Under the pieces are notes generated by a model. The model was not told the DNA's origin. It made no database searches and saw only the letters and a program-made list of their open reading frames with translations. Positions 60,839 through 64,000 of a DNA stretch of 64,000 nt are shown here, one piece after another. Position 1 is the stretch's first letter. The number at the start of each line of letters is the position of its first letter. The position numbers were made by a program, and so were the translations under genes. Source of the stretch: Leptospira congkakensis (GTDB lineage: Bacteria; Spirochaetota; Leptospiria; Leptospirales; Leptospiraceae); the NCBI RefSeq assembly GCF_004770265.1, contig NZ_RQGQ01000009.1:124001-188000 (forward strand), in the 5' to 3' direction.

Positions 60839-62752
60839 ATGGCAGCAATTACAATCACATTACCAGATGGAAGTTCCAAGGAACTAGAATCCGGTAAATC
60901 CTTTTCTGATTTCATCCAAGCCCAACTGCCTTTCTTGAAAGAGAAAGCTCTTGCCGTTGTTTTGTCCGATGGTCGCACCGTTGACCTTTCTTATATTCCT
61001 ACGACGAACACCACGGTAAAGTTTCTCACCTTTGATGATTCAGAAGGAAAAGAAGTTTTTCACCATTCTTCGGCCCACTTACTCGGTATGGCTGTCCAAA
61101 GGCTTTGGTCAGAGGCTCGCCTAACAGTAGGCCCGGTCATCGAAAATGGCCCTGGTTTTTTCTTTTATGATATTGATTTTGGTGAAACCATTTTAACCCC
61201 AGAAGACCTTCCTAAAATTGAAGCCGAGATGGCAAAGATTGTGAAAGAAGACCTGACAGTCAAACGTTGGGAACTTTCTAAAGAGGAAGCCATAGAAAAA
61301 TTTAGGAAAGAAAACGAACCTTATAAAGTCGAACTCATCCAAGGTTTCGATTCCGCATCGGTTTCGTTATACGGACAAGGGGAATGGTATGACCTTTGCC
61401 GCGGACCTCACGTGGCAAGAACCGGCCAACTCAAAGCTTTCAAACTGACTGCGATTTCTGGTGCCTATTGGAAAGGGGATTCCAAAAACAAACAACTCAC
61501 TCGTATTTATGGAGTGTCGTTCCCCACCAAAAAGCAGTTAGACGAGTATCTCTTTCTCATTGAAGAGGCTAAAAAAAGAGACCATAGAAAACTTGGGAAG
61601 GAACTTGATCTTTTTAGTTTTCAAGACGAAGCTCCCGGGTTTCCTTTTTGGCACCCGAAAGGAACAATCCTTTGGAACTCTCTTGCTTCCTACATTCGGG
61701 AAGAATGTTTTAGGCGCGGGTATCAGGAAATTAAAACTCCTGCCATCTTAAATTCTTCTCTTTGGAAAAAGTCAGGCCACTGGGACAATTTTAAAGAAAA
61801 CATGTATTTCACTGATATCGATGAAAGTGAATTTGCAGTGAAACCAATGAACTGTCCTGGATGTTGTTTGATATATAAATACCATATGCATTCTTACAGA
61901 GAATTGCCACTTCGGTTTATGGAACTGGGAAATGTCCACAGACATGAAATGTCGGGAGTGCTCCACGGACTATTCCGTGTGCGTGCCTTCACGCAGGACG
62001 ATGCTCATATTTATGCTCCACTCGAAAAAGTAGAATCAGAAGTCGAAGACATCATCGATTTTACTTTTGATGTGTATAAAAAGTTTGGATTTACCGAATT
62101 CAAAACCTTTATTGCCACACGACCTGAAAAGTCTCAAGGTAGCGATGAAGATTGGAATCTCGCCACACAAGCATTACACGATGCTTTGAAAAAAAAGGGA
62201 ATTGAATACGGAATCAAAGAAGGGGACGGAGCTTTCTACGGGCCTAAAATTGAATTCAATATCAAGGATTCTCTTGGAAGACTTTGGCAATGCGGAACCG
62301 TTCAAATTGATTTCTCTATGCCCAATCGTTTTGAATTAGATTTCACTGCCTCTGATGGAAAAAAACATGCACCGGTTATGATCCATAGAGCCATTTATGG
62401 ATCCCTAGAGAGGTTCATTGGGATTTTAATCGAACACTTCGAAGGGAAATTTCCACTTTGGTTAAATCCGACACAAATTCGTGTCTTAACTGTGGCAGAA
62501 GTTCACAGTGATTATGCGAAAGAAGTCTATCAGGATTTGGTCATGCAAGGATTCCGAGTCGAGATTGACATTCGTAATGAAAAGATAGGAAGTAAAATTA
62601 GGGATTCCATCCTAAAACGAAGCAGTTACACTTTGATTTTAGGTGATAAAGAAAAAGAAGCAGGTTCTATTTCCTTCCGACGTATGGGAGAAGAGAAAAC
62701 TGAGACTGTTTCTCGAGATGGATTCCTCTCACTTCTGAAAGGTGATCTTTAA
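60839..62752 (+). CDS. thrS: Threonyl-tRNA synthetase
   Basis: 637 residues with the full bacterial ThrRS layout: TGS domain (about 1-62), N2 editing domain with the HxxxH site (His76 and His80, HHSSAHLLG), class II catalytic core with Zn2+-binding Cys in MNCPGC (about 339), motif 2 region [20 protein letters not shown] and motif 3 [21 protein letters not shown], and the anticodon-binding domain at the C-terminus ([13 protein letters not shown]). It charges tRNA-Thr and edits Ser-tRNA. Upstream I see no T-box or threonyl-anticodon mimic. It is followed by an unknown gene and then infC, so the thrS-infC neighbourhood common to many bacteria is kept but interrupted. Confidence 0.97.
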   Translation: MAAITITLPDGSSKELESGKSFSDFIQAQLPFLKEKALAVVLSDGRTVDLSYIPTTNTTVKFLTFDDSEGKEVFHHSSAHLLGMAVQRLWSEARLTVGPVIENGPGFFFYDIDFGETILTPEDLPKIEAEMAKIVKEDLTVKRWELSKEEAIEKFRKENEPYKVELIQGFDSASVSLYGQGEWYDLCRGPHVARTGQLKAFKLTAISGAYWKGDSKNKQLTRIYGVSFPTKKQLDEYLFLIEEAKKRDHRKLGKELDLFSFQDEAPGFPFWHPKGTILWNSLASYIREECFRRGYQEIKTPAILNSSLWKKSGHWDNFKENMYFTDIDESEFAVKPMNCPGCCLIYKYHMHSYRELPLRFMELGNVHRHEMSGVLHGLFRVRAFTQDDAHIYAPLEKVESEVEDIIDFTFDVYKKFGFTEFKTFIATRPEKSQGSDEDWNLATQALHDALKKKGIEYGIKEGDGAFYGPKIEFNIKDSLGRLWQCGTVQIDFSMPNRFELDFTASDGKKHAPVMIHRAIYGSLERFIGILIEHFEGKFPLWLNPTQIRVLTVAEVHSDYAKEVYQDLVMQGFRVEIDIRNEKIGSKIRDSILKRSSYTLILGDKEKEAGSISFRRMGEEKTETVSRDGFLSLLKGDL

Positions 62753-62765
62753 ATAAAGAAATTTC

Positions 62766-62793
62766 TTGACTAACCCTTGGGGGGACTTACACT
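62766..62793 (+). promoter_or_regulatory. Possible promoter giving a leaderless message for the gene at 62801
   Basis: TTGACT (62766-62771), 16 bases, TACACT (62788-62793). The GTG at 62801 lies eight bases after the -10. The -35 is strong and the -10 matches four of six positions. It is next to the palindrome AAGAAATTTCTT (62756-62767) behind the thrS stop. Confidence 0.45.
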
Positions 62794-62800
62794 CCCTCCA

Positions 62801-63682
62801 GTGCCTTTAAATCTTCTCACCACCAAACAAACCAATCCGGTTGCATACTATTTGGATTTACCCATCCATCCACCGTATGACGCCCGTGATGCGTTTGATG
62901 CCATTCCCATGCAACTTCTTCCCTTTGCGGATGGGCTAACCGTCGGTTGGAAGGTAAGTCCTATGCAGTTTGTGGATGGGCTTGGTCGTGATCTTAAGTT
63001 TGATTGCCCGAGTATTGTCATCACCGGTGGAGAAAACCTGGGAGATTCACCTGTAGCTTTGTATGTGACAGCTGCTTTTTATGATGTAAGGGATCGTCTT
63101 CTTGCCAGCCAAACTTGCGAACACATTGTCCAACCTTGGGAGAGTTATGACGTTCCTGGTCTTTGGAGTCGTTTTCCTTTTCCTATCACGGACATCGCCC
63201 GAACTTCCGTTAGCATTACCTCTTACGGTTGGAAGGACAATCGTCCCAAAGAAGAAGTGATTCTTTTCAAACCAAAGCCAAAAAATGAAGCAAAATATGA
63301 ATGGAAACGGGATGGGGGAGTGGTAGGCTCCTATAGTTTTCAAAAATGGAATCCAGGGAAGGGTGACCTCCTTTTTGCCAGCGAAACCTTAACTAAGGAA
63401 AACCGAGTCCGAATCCGGTTGGAACGTAGGCAAAGTGAAGGTTTGACCTATTTGGCTCTGGTCCAGTCCCAATCCCCCAAACACCAGGGAAAATCCTTTG
63501 ATCATTTGATCCAATACGCCATTTATACCAAAGAAGGTCGGCTCTGCCATGGCGGATCCTGTATGGGAATGGGGAATCATGGAGATTTGGTCTCTCTGGT
63601 TCCTATTTTGCCCGAAATTTTAGAATCAGAGTCCCTATTTTTGGAACTTGTTGGTTGGGAAGGTCCTTCGGGTTCCCTGTAA
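62801..63682 (+). CDS. Conserved hypothetical protein between thrS and infC
   Basis: About 293 residues from the GTG at 62801; an in-frame TTG at 62777 would add eight residues, and neither has a proper Shine-Dalgarno. The GTG is preferred because a promoter ends eight bases before it. No signal peptide or membrane segment. The sequence is rich in aromatic and Pro residues with beta-like segments (PSIVITGGENLGDSPVALYVTAAFYDVRDRLL, TEYGWKDNRPKEEVIL-like strands), suggesting a soluble beta protein. Several Cys and a GGSCMGMGNHGD loop occur near residue 260. I recognise no family. It may have its own promoter, or be read through from thrS. Confidence 0.7.
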   Translation: MPLNLLTTKQTNPVAYYLDLPIHPPYDARDAFDAIPMQLLPFADGLTVGWKVSPMQFVDGLGRDLKFDCPSIVITGGENLGDSPVALYVTAAFYDVRDRLLASQTCEHIVQPWESYDVPGLWSRFPFPITDIARTSVSITSYGWKDNRPKEEVILFKPKPKNEAKYEWKRDGGVVGSYSFQKWNPGKGDLLFASETLTKENRVRIRLERRQSEGLTYLALVQSQSPKHQGKSFDHLIQYAIYTKEGRLCHGGSCMGMGNHGDLVSLVPILPEILESESLFLELVGWEGPSGSL

Positions 63683-63734
63683 CCCACTTCCTTCCTAATT
63701 CCGAAAGAAATGTACTTGCTCGCCTGGATTTTCG

Positions 63735-63766
63735 TCCGAAATTGGAAATTGAAAGAAATTTCGGAG
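63735..63766 (+). promoter_or_regulatory. Hairpin that would hide the infC Shine-Dalgarno
   Basis: TCCGAAATT (63735-63743) pairs exactly with AATTTCGGA (63757-63765), loop 13 bases. The right arm contains most of the GGAG Shine-Dalgarno (63763-63766), which lies five bases before the infC ATG at 63772. Folding would reduce translation; whether this is a true control element is not known. Confidence 0.5.
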
Positions 63767-63771
63767 ACTGA

Positions 63772-64000
63772 ATGCAGAAACGGCCCAACCCTAGAGGGAA
63801 CCCAAACCAAGATAAATTCGCCCACATCAGAATTAACGAACAAATTACCAATGTAGCATCGATCCGACTCGTCTCTGACGAAGGGTCTGACATCGTTACT
63901 CTGGATGAAGCTCTGAGAAGAGCTAAGGAAGCTAACCTTGATTTGGTGGAAGTCTCGGGAGACCAAGATGTTCACGTCTGTAAGCTGATCGATTTTGGAA
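63772..64000 (+). CDS. infC: Translation initiation factor IF-3, N-terminal part (truncated by the window edge)
   Basis: 76 codons are visible, running off the right edge. After a short basic leader (MQKRPNPRGNPNQDKF) comes the IF-3 N-domain signature: HIRINEQITNVASIRLVSDEG, then LDEALRRAKEANLDLVEVSGDQDVHVCKLIDFG, typical of the family. It binds the 30S subunit and checks initiator tRNA and start codons. Here the start is ATG, not the rare AUU used by E. coli infC for autocontrol. The Shine-Dalgarno GGAG lies in a possible hairpin. rpmI and rplT probably follow beyond the window. Confidence 0.93.
   Translation, partial: MQKRPNPRGNPNQDKFAHIRINEQITNVASIRLVSDEGSDIVTLDEALRRAKEANLDLVEVSGDQDVHVCKLIDFG

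Overview
The window looks like chromosomal DNA of a spirochaete, most probably a Leptospira, and perhaps one of the environmental (saprophyte-type) species. Supporting signs are AT-rich sequence, lipoproteins with relaxed spirochaetal lipoboxes (a bulky or polar residue before Cys), many class III cyclases and 7TMR-DISM sensors, a class II photolyase, and stand-alone recA, thrS and infC genes of leptospiral type. The genus is inferred from protein resemblance; the species cannot be fixed here. I see no tRNA, rRNA, CRISPR array, insertion sequence or phage gene.

Layout. 1-9 kb: a truncated 7TMR-DISM sensor, a ClpB-like AAA+ chaperone behind a CIRCE-like operator, an aldo/keto reductase, a lipoprotein, recA, and a XerC/D recombinase. 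8.4-16 kb: a TetR regulator with an apparently leaderless promoter, an Lnt-like acyltransferase, a REC-PAS-HisKA_2 kinase, a PlsC-like acyltransferase, an ArsR/SRPBCC pair with a long perfect palindrome as operator, and a CLC protein with the signature of the fluoride-exporting CLC-F branch. 16-24 kb: a FecR-domain lipoprotein, a chemoreceptor, a large porin-like protein, a CitE-like lyase and a group-2-type globin whose 5' end abuts a GC-rich element. 24-34 kb: a lipoprotein, argF, a PilZ protein, a di-haem peroxidase with a Per-box-like site, a TetR regulator, pyrE behind a cluster of short alternating repeats, two unknown proteins and an FtsX/LolD-type ABC pair.

34-41 kb is the most striking part. 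A tight six-gene operon encodes a membrane complex related to group 4 hydrogenases and complex I (HyfB, C, E, F, G and I-like). The ion-pumping residues of the membrane subunits are kept. The large subunit has lost all [NiFe]-binding cysteines, and the small subunit has lost all four ligands of the proximal cluster while carrying a fused ferredoxin domain. It belongs with the energy-converting hydrogenase-related (Ehr) complexes, whose substrate is not established.

41-64 kb: three class III nucleotide cyclases (one with a degenerate receiver domain, one 7TMR-DISM, one ferredoxin-cyclase-globin-like fusion), HDOD and SpoIID proteins, an RlmD-like methyltransferase, an M50-TPR protein, clpS-photolyase, amt-glnB, a GH94 phosphorylase of the 1,2-beta-oligoglucan type overlapping an ABC-membrane protein with a dead ATPase domain, a hydrolase-TetR pair behind tandem palindromes, then thrS, an unknown gene and the start of infC.

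The recurring theme is signalling: several cAMP-type cyclases, PilZ, a chemoreceptor, a multi-PAS kinase and five one-component regulators. At least three genes appear to start at or within a base or two of the predicted transcription start (leaderless mRNAs).
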